Origin: Streptomyces sp. NBC_00582
GTDB lineage: Bacteria > Actinomycetota > Actinomycetes > Streptomycetales > Streptomycetaceae
DNA: 64,000 nt
NCBI RefSeq assembly: GCF_036345155.1
Contig: NZ_CP107772.1
Span: 3,472,001-3,536,000 of the forward strand
Direction: 5' to 3'
Shown here: positions 1-7,587 of the stretch, in pieces
How the letters are laid out: the number at the start of each line of letters is the position of its first letter
Numbering within the stretch: the first letter of the stretch is position 1
Program-made: the position numbers and the translations under genes
The notes under the pieces: generated by a model
Databases searched by the model: none
Seen by the model: only the letters and a program-made list of their open reading frames with translations
What the model was told of the DNA's origin: nothing

Positions 1-67
1 TAACCCTCGTGGCCCGCCGGGCGGCAAAAGGTTGCCGTACTCTCTCTTCACGTTTTCTTCGCAACAG

Positions 68-89
68 GTTGTCGAAGCGCTTCGACAAC
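68..89. promoter_or_regulatory. LacI-type operator 1 (perfect palindrome)
   Basis: A perfect 22-bp palindrome centred between 78 and 79, with core TCGAAGCGCTTCGA flanked by matching GTTG/CAAC arms. The central CG dyad is typical of LacI-family operators. The same core recurs at 161, 15685 and 15845, always next to genes of the sugar locus, so this is probably the autoregulatory site of the regulator that starts at 192. The assignment to that regulator is inferred from position and recurrence. Confidence 0.8.
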
Positions 90-158
90 CTATGGACACC
101 CACCTCCGCTGGAGCTACTGTCGAACCACCCTCACCGCCTCTTGTTCACACCGCGCAC

Positions 159-175
159 TGTCGAAGCGCTTCACA
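159..175. promoter_or_regulatory. LacI-type operator 2 (one half-site mismatch)
   Basis: The sequence TGTCGAAGCGCTTCACA is a 17-bp near-palindrome differing from the core at one symmetric position. It ends 16 bases before the regulator ATG at 192, so a bound repressor would cover the leader and approach the ribosome site. It lies 81 bp centre-to-centre from the perfect site at 68-89, a spacing that would permit looping. Confidence 0.7.
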
Positions 176-191
176 AAGCTGGGAGAGCTGG

Positions 192-1199
192 ATGGTCACC
201 CTCGCCGAGGTCGCCCAGCACGCCGGAGTCTCGGCGAGCACGGTGAGCTATGTCCTCAGTGGCAAGCGGTCCATCTCCACGGGCACCCGGCAGCGGGTCG
301 AGCAGAGCATCCGCGAGCTGGGCTACCACCCCAACGCGGGCGCGCGGGCGCTGGCCAGCAGCAGGTCGAACATCATCGCGCTGATGATCCCGCTGCGCAC
401 CGACATGTATGTGCCGGTGATGATGGAGATCGCCATCGCGGTGGCCACCACGGCCCGCACCCATGGCTACGACGTGCTGCTGCTCACCGGTGAGGAGGGC
501 CCCGACGCGGTGCGCCGGGTCACCGGCAGCGGCCTCGCCGACGCCATGATCCTGATGGACGTGCAGCTCGACGACGAACGGCTGCCCCTGCTGCGGCAGA
601 CGGACCAGCCCTCGGTGCTGATCGGGCTGCCCGCCGACACCACCGGCCTGACCTGCGTCGATCTCGACTTCACGGCGACCGGCGCCCTGTGTGTGGAGCA
701 TCTGGCGGCGCTCGGCCACCGCGACATCGCTGTCATCGGCGAGGCCCCCGCGGTGTACGAGCGGCACACCGGCTTCGCCGAGCGCACCCTCGACGGACTG
801 CGCTCCCGGGCCCGGGAGCTGGGCCTGCGGCTGCTGCACCGCCCCTGCGAGGGCGGGTACGACGCGATGGCCGTGACCCTGGCCCGCGTCCTCGACGAAC
901 GCCCGGGCACGACCGGGTTCGTCGTGCAGAACGAGTCCGCGGTCGAACCCCTGCTCGCGCTGCTGCGCCAGCAGGGCCGGGCCGTCCCCGAGGACGTCTC
1001 CGTGGTCGCGATCTGTCCCGAGCAGGTCGCCGTCCAGGCCTCGGTGCGGCTGACCTCCGTCGCCATCCCCGCCCAGGAGATGGGCCGGCACGCCGTGGAG
1101 CGTCTCGTGGCCAAGCTCGACGGCCGGCGGACGGACGACGTCGTGCTGCTCGCACCGGAGTTGACGGTCCGGGCGAGCACCGGCCCGGCCGCCTCCTGA
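192..1199 (+). CDS. LacI-family transcriptional regulator of the xyloglucan-type sugar locus
   Basis: A 335-residue LacI/GalR-family repressor. The N-terminal helix-turn-helix (residues 3-25, VTLAEVAQHAGVSASTVSYV) and hinge helix region (NAGARALAS) are followed by a periplasmic-binding-protein-like effector domain to the C-terminus. The ATG at 192 is preferred over the upstream frame start at 9 because it gives the canonical N-terminus, has GGGAGA just upstream, and leaves both operator palindromes outside the coding region. It lies 88 bp before the GH31 gene and may be cotranscribed with it. The recurrence of the same palindrome at the ABC-importer and GH3 promoters suggests it controls the whole locus, with a xyloglucan-derived oligosaccharide as likely inducer (inference). 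Confidence 0.93.
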   Translation: MVTLAEVAQHAGVSASTVSYVLSGKRSISTGTRQRVEQSIRELGYHPNAGARALASSRSNIIALMIPLRTDMYVPVMMEIAIAVATTARTHGYDVLLLTGEEGPDAVRRVTGSGLADAMILMDVQLDDERLPLLRQTDQPSVLIGLPADTTGLTCVDLDFTATGALCVEHLAALGHRDIAVIGEAPAVYERHTGFAERTLDGLRSRARELGLRLLHRPCEGGYDAMAVTLARVLDERPGTTGFVVQNESAVEPLLALLRQQGRAVPEDVSVVAICPEQVAVQASVRLTSVAIPAQEMGRHAVERLVAKLDGRRTDDVVLLAPELTVRASTGPAAS

Positions 1200-1287
1200 G
1201 CCACCCCCGCTCACCTTCTTCTCGCTGTTGTGCCACGCCGGGGCACCCCCATGTCCGCACTCCTCCAGGAGCACAGGAGCACGCTTC

Positions 1288-3345
1288 GTGAATCAGCCTG
1301 CCGAAAACCAGACCAGTCAGGGCACGGTCAGCCTCGCGCAGTCGTCCCCCACCGTCGGCACGTTCCGCGAGCGGGACGGCGCGCTGGAGTGGAGCGGCCG
1401 TCAGGAGACCCTCCGGATCGAGCCGTGGGGGCCGGACGCGGTCCGGGTCCGCGCCCGGCTCGGCGGTCCCGTGCTCGACGGGCTGCCGGGCGCCCTGCTG
1501 GACACGGCGCCGCCGACGCCGTACACGATCAAGACCGAGGACCGGCGCGGGTTGCTGACCGTCGGGGCGCTGACCGTCGAGGTCGACGCCGAGGGCCTGG
1601 TCCGCTTCGTACGGACGGACGACGGCGCCGAGGTCCTGGCCGAGGAGCGCGCCCACTTCTGGTGGCCTGGCCCGCGGCTCTACACGGCCGTCGGCAACGG
1701 GTACCACCGGCTGGAGCAGCGGTTCGCCGCCTACGAGGACGAGAAGCTGTACGGGCTCGGCCAGCACCAGCACGGGCGGTTCGACCAGAAGGGGCTGGTC
1801 CTGGACCTGGTCCAGCGCAACGCCGAGGTCGGCATCCCGGTGCTGACCTCCAGCCGCGGCTACACCCTGCTCTGGAACAACCCGGCGATCGGCCGGGTGG
1901 AGCTGGCAGGGAACGGCACGCGCTGGGTGGCCGACTCCGCCCGGCAGATCGACTACTGGATCACGGCGGGCTCCCCGGCCGACGGGCAGCGCCGCTACAG
2001 CGCGGTGACGGGCCGCACCCCGATGCTGCCGGAGTGGGCGGCGGGCTTCTGGCAGTGCAAGCTGCGCTACCGCACCCAGGACGAACTCCTCGCCGTGGCC
2101 CGGGAGTACGGGCGCCGGGGTCTGCCGATCTCGGCGATCGTCTGCGACTTCTTCCACTGGACGCACCTCGGCGACTGGAAGTTCGACCCGAGGGAGTGGC
2201 CCGACCCGGCCGCGCTGGTCCGCGAGTTGGAGGAGCTGGGCATCAAGCTGGTGGTGAGCGTGTGGCCGTCGGTGTCCCCGCTGAGCGAGAACCACGCGGT
2301 GATGGAGCAGCGCGGCCACTTCATCGGCACCCAGTACGGGCCGCTGGCGCACGCCGACTGGCCGGACAAGGAGGTCGCCTCCACCGTGCAGGTGGCCTTC
2401 TACGACGCGACGAACCCCGGGGCGCGGGAGTTCGTGTGGTCGCGCGTCCGGGACAACTACCTCGCCCCGTACGGGATCACGGCCTTCTGGCTGGACGCCT
2501 GCGAGCCGGAGCTGAAGCCGGGCTTCCAGGAGAACCTGCGCTACTGGGCGGGTCCTGGCCTGGAGGTCGGCAACCTCTATCCGGCGGAGAACGCCCGCAC
2601 CTTCTACGAGGGCCTGCGCGCCGAGGGCGAGGAGGTCGTCACCCTCAACCGCTCGGCGTGGGCGGGCAGTCAGCGCTACGGCGCCGCCCTGTGGTCGGGT
2701 GACATCGGCACCGACTTCCCGACCCTGCGCCGCCAGATCGCGGCCGGCCTCAACACCGCGCTGTCGGGGATCCCGTGGTGGAACACGGACATCGGCGGCT
2801 TCCACGGCGGCGACCCGGACGACCCGGCGTACCGCGAGGTGATGGTCCGCTGGTTCCAGTTCGGCGCGCTGTCCCCGCTGATGCGGCTGCACGGCTTCCG
2901 CGACCCGGGCATGCCGCTCGGCCCCGACATGACCGGCGGCCCGAACGAGGTGTGGTCCTACGGCGAGGAGGCGGGCGCGGTCCTGGAGAAGTACCTGCGG
3001 CTGCGCGAGCGCCTGAAGCCGTACGTCCTCGACGTCATGCGTCAGGCCCACGAGGAGGGGCTGCCGCCGATGCGTCCGCTGTTCCTGGAGTTCCCCGACG
3101 ACCCGGCGTCCTGGTCGGTCGACGACGCCTATCTCTTCGGCCGGGACCTGCTCGTCGTCCCGGTGCTGGAGGCGGGGGCGCGGGACCGCGGGGCGTACCT
3201 GCCGGCGGGGGCGCGCTGGACGGACGCGTGGACGGGTGAGACGTACCAGGGCGGCAGGTCCGTGACGGTGGACGCGCCGCTGGACCGGATCCCGCTGTTC
3301 CTGCGGGACGGGGCCCGGCTGCCGGTGGCCGAATCCCTCCCGTAA
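1288..3345 (+). CDS. GH31 family alpha-xylosidase / alpha-glucosidase
   Basis: A 685-residue glycoside hydrolase family 31 enzyme. The catalytic nucleophile is Asp403 in FWLDACEPEL (the WxDxxEP signature) and the acid/base is Asp472 in WSGDIGTDFP. The WLDACEPE context resembles GH31 alpha-xylosidases acting on xyloglucan oligosaccharides more than starch alpha-glucosidases, and the neighbouring GH12, GH74, GH95, GH42 and GH3 genes agree. No signal peptide is visible, so it should act in the cytoplasm on imported oligosaccharides. The GTG at 1288 is chosen because CAGGAG lies 8 bases upstream. It has no operator of its own in the 88-bp gap from the regulator, so it probably shares the lacI transcript. 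Exact substrate is inferred from context. Confidence 0.9.
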   Translation: MNQPAENQTSQGTVSLAQSSPTVGTFRERDGALEWSGRQETLRIEPWGPDAVRVRARLGGPVLDGLPGALLDTAPPTPYTIKTEDRRGLLTVGALTVEVDAEGLVRFVRTDDGAEVLAEERAHFWWPGPRLYTAVGNGYHRLEQRFAAYEDEKLYGLGQHQHGRFDQKGLVLDLVQRNAEVGIPVLTSSRGYTLLWNNPAIGRVELAGNGTRWVADSARQIDYWITAGSPADGQRRYSAVTGRTPMLPEWAAGFWQCKLRYRTQDELLAVAREYGRRGLPISAIVCDFFHWTHLGDWKFDPREWPDPAALVRELEELGIKLVVSVWPSVSPLSENHAVMEQRGHFIGTQYGPLAHADWPDKEVASTVQVAFYDATNPGAREFVWSRVRDNYLAPYGITAFWLDACEPELKPGFQENLRYWAGPGLEVGNLYPAENARTFYEGLRAEGEEVVTLNRSAWAGSQRYGAALWSGDIGTDFPTLRRQIAAGLNTALSGIPWWNTDIGGFHGGDPDDPAYREVMVRWFQFGALSPLMRLHGFRDPGMPLGPDMTGGPNEVWSYGEEAGAVLEKYLRLRERLKPYVLDVMRQAHEEGLPPMRPLFLEFPDDPASWSVDDAYLFGRDLLVVPVLEAGARDRGAYLPAGARWTDAWTGETYQGGRSVTVDAPLDRIPLFLRDGARLPVAESLP

Positions 3346-3350
3346 CCTCC

Positions 3351-3431
3351 GAACACCCTTGTGGCAAAGGGGAGTTGGTGGGGTAGTGGGCTGGCGTTCA
3401 GCTGCCCCACCCGCCCCACGGAAGGGTGTTC
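3351..3431 (+). terminator. Nested intercistronic hairpin (terminator or attenuator)
   Basis: GAACACCCTT (3351-3360) is exactly complementary to AAGGGTGTTC (3422-3431). Inside are further pairs: GTGGGG (3378-3383) with CCCCAC (3414-3419), GTGGG (3386-3390) with CCCAC (3406-3410), and a CTG/CAG tip. It begins 6 bases after the GH31 stop, and its right arm contains the AAGGGTG that would be the ribosome site for the ATG at 3436. It could terminate GH31 transcription, mask the next gene's RBS, or both. Confidence 0.65.
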
Positions 3432-3435
3432 CCCC

Positions 3436-4617
3436 ATGTCCGCACCTCCCCTCGCTCTCTCCCTCGCCAACCTGCTGCTGCGGCCGGGGTTCGCCTCCCG
3501 CCGCAGCCCCGACCGGGTCTTCGACCGGCTGGCCGCCTCGGCCGGCCCGGTGGAGGCGGTGTTCTCGGCGGAGTTCCGGTTCCTGCTGCGCCACTGGGCC
3601 CGGGACGAGCACCTCACCCCGGTCGGCTGGTGGTCGGCCCAGGGCCATGTGCGCCGGCATCTCACCAACCGCGCCCGGGTCCGGCGGCTGCTCGCCGAGC
3701 ACCCGGGGATCGCCCGGGAGCCGGTGGAGCGGCCGGTGTTCGTGGTGGGTCTGCCGCGCACCGCGACCACCCTCACCCACGGGGTGCTGTCCCTCTCCGA
3801 GCAGCATCGATGTCCCCGCCTCTGGGAGCTGCTCACCCCGGACCTGGAGGGGACCGCACGGCGGCGGAAGCAGGCGGTGGCGGCCGCGCGCGGGCTGGTC
3901 GGGGCGATCAACCTCTTCTCGCCGCGCTACCGCGACGTCCATCCGATGACCGCCGAGGGCCCCGAGGAGTGCACCTTCGCGCTTCCGCACACGATCATGC
4001 CGCTGTCCCAGGCCCGTATCCCCGCCTACCAGGCGCGTCACTACGAGCGGGACTTCCGGGCCGACTACGCCTACCTCAAGCAGATCTACCAGGTCCTGCA
4101 GTACGGCCGCGCGCGCCGCCGCTGGGTGCTGAAGTCGCCGCTGCACACCGAGAACCTGGACGCGCTGTTGTCGGTGTTCCCCGACGCGACGATCGTGTGG
4201 ACCCATCGTGATCCGGCCGCCGTGGTGCCGTCGTTCTGCAGTCTGATCGAGCACGGCATGGCGATCACCCGGCGCCCGCTGGACCTGCACGCGCTCGGCG
4301 CCACCTGGCTGGAGCTGCTCAGCCGCTCGATGACCCGCGGCCTCGCCGCCCGCTCCGTGATCCCCCGCGAGGCGCTGATCGACGTCCCGTACTCCTGGCT
4401 GGGCTCAGACCCGGCCGAGGGCGCCCCCAAGCTCTACGACGCCGTCGGCGCCCGCTGGACCGACGCCGACGCGGCCCGGCTGCCCGGGGTCGCGGCCCGC
4501 CCGAGGGGCACCCGGCCGCACCGCTACGACCTGGCCCGCTACGGTCTGACCCGTGCCGACGTGGACACCGCGTTCGCGGACTACAACGTGCTGCGGGCCG
4601 AGGTCGACCGGGCGTGA
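3436..4617 (+). CDS. Sulfotransferase family protein
   Basis: A 393-residue protein with the P-loop-like 5'-phosphosulfate-binding motif FVVGLPRTATT at residues 102-112 and the second PAPS-binding region WVLKSPLHTENLDAL followed by IVWTHRDPAAVVPS, as in the aryl/Stf0-type sulfotransferase superfamily. Acceptor unknown. It starts at an ATG immediately after a strong hairpin that covers its ribosome site. It sits between the GH31 gene and the convergent glycosidase operon but has no evident role in polysaccharide use; it may simply be an insertion in the locus. The gene ends 33 bp from the convergent GH12 stop. Confidence 0.85.
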   Translation: MSAPPLALSLANLLLRPGFASRRSPDRVFDRLAASAGPVEAVFSAEFRFLLRHWARDEHLTPVGWWSAQGHVRRHLTNRARVRRLLAEHPGIAREPVERPVFVVGLPRTATTLTHGVLSLSEQHRCPRLWELLTPDLEGTARRRKQAVAAARGLVGAINLFSPRYRDVHPMTAEGPEECTFALPHTIMPLSQARIPAYQARHYERDFRADYAYLKQIYQVLQYGRARRRWVLKSPLHTENLDALLSVFPDATIVWTHRDPAAVVPSFCSLIEHGMAITRRPLDLHALGATWLELLSRSMTRGLAARSVIPREALIDVPYSWLGSDPAEGAPKLYDAVGARWTDADAARLPGVAARPRGTRPHRYDLARYGLTRADVDTAFADYNVLRAEVDRA

Positions 4618-4650
4618 GAGCCCCGGCGCCGGCCCCGGCCCGCCGGTCCG

Positions 4651-5364
4651 TCAGCTGCTGCTGACGGTCAGGTTGTTGGTGACGAAGTCGAGGCCGCCAG
4701 AGGACGAGGTGATCTCGTACCCGAACTGCACGTCACCGATGGTCTCGTTGCCGAACCAGCCCTTGGTGTCCTTGATCCACTTCAGGATCGGCAGGATGCT
4801 CACGGTGCCCGACGACGAGTCGGACGTGCGCAGGAACGAGAACACCTCGTTCGAGCCGTTGTTGCCCTTGTAGACGGTCCAGGTGTGCCCGCCGAGGGTG
4901 ACGTTGCCCTGGGAGGTGCCGAGGGGGCCCACGGCACCGTTGTAGTTCACCCAGAGCATGACCTCGTAGTCGTAGTCCGTGTCCCAGATGTCGTACGACG
5001 TGTTGTACGCGCCGGACGACGGGACCGTGACGTTGTAGCTGCTGGAGAGCGAACCCAGGGAGGTGATCGTCTTGTTGATCACCTTCTTGGAGTCGGGGTA
5101 GGACTTGATCCCGCCGGTGTTGGGGTGGTTGGCCCAGACGCCCCAGTTGGTGCCGGAGTTGGCCCAGACGCACTGGCTGCCGGCTCCGGAGCCCCAGATG
5201 TTGTTGTAGAGGGTGTAGCCGTTCAGGGTGGTATTGCCCCACTGGTCGCAGGAGCTCCAGACGGCGGCCGAGGCGGGGGCGGAGGCGAGGCCGACGGTCG
5301 CGCCGAGGGCCAGGGTGGGGGCGATCAGGGCCTTGGCGACCCTGCCGAGCGTGCGTGTTGCCAT
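4651..5364 (-). CDS. GH12 secreted endoglucanase / xyloglucanase
   Basis: A 237-residue glycoside hydrolase family 12 enzyme with a Sec signal peptide (hydrophobic segment about residues 14-33, cleavage near ASA-AVW at 34). The nucleophile is Glu134 in EVMLWVNY and the acid/base Glu217 in GYEITSSSGG. It is a single catalytic domain with no carbohydrate-binding module. Members cleave beta-1,4-glucan or xyloglucan; beside a GH74 enzyme and side-chain-removing enzymes, xyloglucan is the likelier substrate. It is the last gene of the minus-strand operon, 36 bp after GH95, and would act outside the cell to generate oligosaccharides for the importer. Confidence 0.9.
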   Translation of the reverse strand: MATRTLGRVAKALIAPTLALGATVGLASAPASAAVWSSCDQWGNTTLNGYTLYNNIWGSGAGSQCVWANSGTNWGVWANHPNTGGIKSYPDSKKVINKTITSLGSLSSSYNVTVPSSGAYNTSYDIWDTDYDYEVMLWVNYNGAVGPLGTSQGNVTLGGHTWTVYKGNNGSNEVFSFLRTSDSSSGTVSILPILKWIKDTKGWFGNETIGDVQFGYEITSSSGGLDFVTNNLTVSSS

Positions 5365-5400
5365 GGTGTCCCTTCCATGGGTGGGGGGAGGTGCGGGGAG

Positions 5401-7587
5401 CTACCACGTCCCCGTGGTGAGGACGTGTTCTTCGCCGGCGACGAGGTCGAGCGGTTGCGGGTCGCCGGCGGAGGTCCGGACTTCGATGCGGAGGGTGCGG
5501 GTGGGCCTGAGGACCGCCGTGGCGCCCCCGGGACCCCAGACGAGGTCGAGTTCGGCTCCGAACCGGGTGCGCAGCCCCCGCAGTTCGCCCGTCGGGAGCG
5601 CGGGCGGCGGTGCGGGGAGCAGCACCAGCCGGTCGGGGGTGGAGTGTGCGAGCGCCTCGATCAGCACGGCGGGCAGGGTGTGCGCGGCGTCCGCGTTGTA
5701 GACGTCGCGGTGGGGGTAGTGGGAGCTCATCAGCGAGGCGTGGAAGAAGTCGCCGTCCAGGACCCGGTCGAGCGCGTGAGCGACCCGGTGGCCGTCGCGC
5801 AGCCGGGCCGCGATCAGGGCGTGGTGGAGATGGCCGTGCGCGGAGTCGTTCTCGGCGCCGCGGAGTTCGAGCGCGCGGTGCGCGGCGGCGGCGAGTTCCG
5901 GGGTGTCGTAGGGGGTGATCTCGTCGAGGGGCCAGACGCCGTAGAGGTGGCTGAGGTGGCGGTGGTCGTAGGTGTCGTCGAGGCCGGGCCGGGCCCATTC
6001 GGCGAGGGCGCCGTCGGCGTTGACGCGATGCGGGGGCAGACGCTCGGCCAGGGCACCCAGACGGCCGGCCGCGGACGGATGGTAGGCGGCGGCGGTGAGC
6101 AGCGCGTGCCGGGCGGCCGAGAGGTCCATGGCCGCGTCGATCGCGCCCCAGCTCGCGCCCGCGGGGCGGTTCTCGGGTGAGTAGGAGGGGACGATGACGA
6201 GGCGCCCGTCCTCGTCCTCGTGGGTCAGGAACTCCTCGTAGAAGAGCGCGACCTCGGCGAGGGCGGCGGCGGTGCGCGGGTCGCGGGCTCCCCGGGCCTC
6301 GTCGTGGTCGACGAGGGGCTTGAGCAGCCAGTCGGCGCCCGCCGTCCACAGGTGCAGCGGGTACTCGCGGCTGAAGTGGTACGACAGCCCGGACTCGCCG
6401 TCGGTGTGGGCGGGCGCGACCGCGCCCCGGGCGCCGAACACCGCGCGGGCGTTCTCCCGCCAGTCGTCGAGCTGGCGGTGGACCAGGGACGCGAGGGCTT
6501 CGGTGACCTCGGGGAGGGCGGCGGCCGTGGCGGAGGCGGTCTGCAGGTTGAGGTTGGCGTCGTTGGTGAACGCGCCGGACCAGGCGGTGTCCCAGTCGCC
6601 GGTCCACAGGCCGGTCAGCCGGGGCGGGTTGAGGCCGGAGGAGGAGAGCAGATGGTAGCGGCCGGCGGCGAAGAGGCGTTCCAGGAGGGCCGTGCTGCGG
6701 GGGCGTTTCAGCAGTTCGGAGCCGGGGAGGGCGCGTTCGTCGGGGTCGGCGCGCAGGTCGAGGGTGACCCGCTCGTAGGCGGTGCGGTGCAGGGCGAGGT
6801 GCCGGTCGAGGAGGGCGTCGTAGGAGGACGGCAGGGCGGCGAGGGCGCGCTGCTCGGCGGTGACGTCGAGTTCGCCGGTGTGGCGGCGCACCCGGGTGAG
6901 GAGGAGGACGGAGGCGGCGCCGGTGATCCGTACGCCGGGGAGGGTGAGGGAGGCGCTGCCGCCGGTGGCGGCGACGAGGGTGACGCCGGTGTACGCGCGG
7001 TCGCTGTCGGGGTAGCGGGCGCGCAGGGTGAGCCGGGCGCCGTGCGGGGTGAGGGCGGTGCCGTGGCCGACGGCGAGGTCGGCGGGGACGCCGGGGAGCC
7101 GGTGGTCCAGGGAGACGTCCAGGTCGGAGCCCGCGAGGGTGATGTGCTGGACGATCACGTCGTCGGCGCGGGAGACGAAGACCTTGCTGGTCCGCGCGCC
7201 GCAGACGGCGGTGGTCTCGCCGGTGGTGAAGTCGACCGTGCGGCGGTGGCGGTGCGGCTCGGAGGGGGCCGCCGTGCGCAGTCGTACCTGGAAGGCGGGG
7301 TGGAAGGGCTGGACCCACTGGAGCGGCCGGTGGTCGGTGAAGTCCTCGGCGGCCGTGAGGTCGCCCGCGAGCAACCGCTCCTGGAGCGCGGCGAGTCCGG
7401 CGGCCAGCTCGGGCGGACGGGCGTGTTCGCCGCCGTTGGGACGGACCAGGGTGTGATGGGTGACGACGACACGGTCGTCGTCCGGGTCGCCGAACATGAG
7501 GGTGCCGTGGTGGCCGTTGCCGCTGAGGAAGGCGTCCTCCCAGCGGGCGGCGGGGGTGGGTTCCCAGGTGCCGTGCGTGATCGTCAT
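5401..7587 (-). CDS. GH95 alpha-L-fucosidase-type glycoside hydrolase
   Basis: A 728-residue protein of glycoside hydrolase family 95. Supporting motifs are the N-terminal beta-domain with FLSGNGHHGTLMFGDP, the central NDANLNLQTASA (the asparagine-rich catalytic loop) and the C-terminal HRHLSHLYGVWP signature. Family members are inverting 1,2-alpha-L-fucosidases or, less often, alpha-L-galactosidases. There is no signal peptide, so it should trim imported oligosaccharides in the cytoplasm, for example the Fuc(alpha1,2)Gal side chain of fucosylated xyloglucan. The start overlaps the GH42 stop by four bases (ATGA), implying translational coupling. Fucosidase versus galactosidase cannot be settled by eye. 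Confidence 0.88.
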   Translation of the reverse strand: MTITHGTWEPTPAARWEDAFLSGNGHHGTLMFGDPDDDRVVVTHHTLVRPNGGEHARPPELAAGLAALQERLLAGDLTAAEDFTDHRPLQWVQPFHPAFQVRLRTAAPSEPHRHRRTVDFTTGETTAVCGARTSKVFVSRADDVIVQHITLAGSDLDVSLDHRLPGVPADLAVGHGTALTPHGARLTLRARYPDSDRAYTGVTLVAATGGSASLTLPGVRITGAASVLLLTRVRRHTGELDVTAEQRALAALPSSYDALLDRHLALHRTAYERVTLDLRADPDERALPGSELLKRPRSTALLERLFAAGRYHLLSSSGLNPPRLTGLWTGDWDTAWSGAFTNDANLNLQTASATAAALPEVTEALASLVHRQLDDWRENARAVFGARGAVAPAHTDGESGLSYHFSREYPLHLWTAGADWLLKPLVDHDEARGARDPRTAAALAEVALFYEEFLTHEDEDGRLVIVPSYSPENRPAGASWGAIDAAMDLSAARHALLTAAAYHPSAAGRLGALAERLPPHRVNADGALAEWARPGLDDTYDHRHLSHLYGVWPLDEITPYDTPELAAAAHRALELRGAENDSAHGHLHHALIAARLRDGHRVAHALDRVLDGDFFHASLMSSHYPHRDVYNADAAHTLPAVLIEALAHSTPDRLVLLPAPPPALPTGELRGLRTRFGAELDLVWGPGGATAVLRPTRTLRIEVRTSAGDPQPLDLVAGEEHVLTTGTW

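Noticed and set aside
9..191. Upstream extension of the LacI gene from the ATG-like start at 9
   Set aside because: It would put both operators in the coding region and add 61 residues before a canonical LacI N-terminus; the ATG at 192 has a ribosome site.
733..4290. Open frame of 1185 codons on the minus strand across lacI, GH31 and the sulfotransferase
   Set aside because: Composition is arginine/proline/glycine-rich without domains, as expected for antisense to high-G+C genes with intact catalytic motifs on the plus strand.
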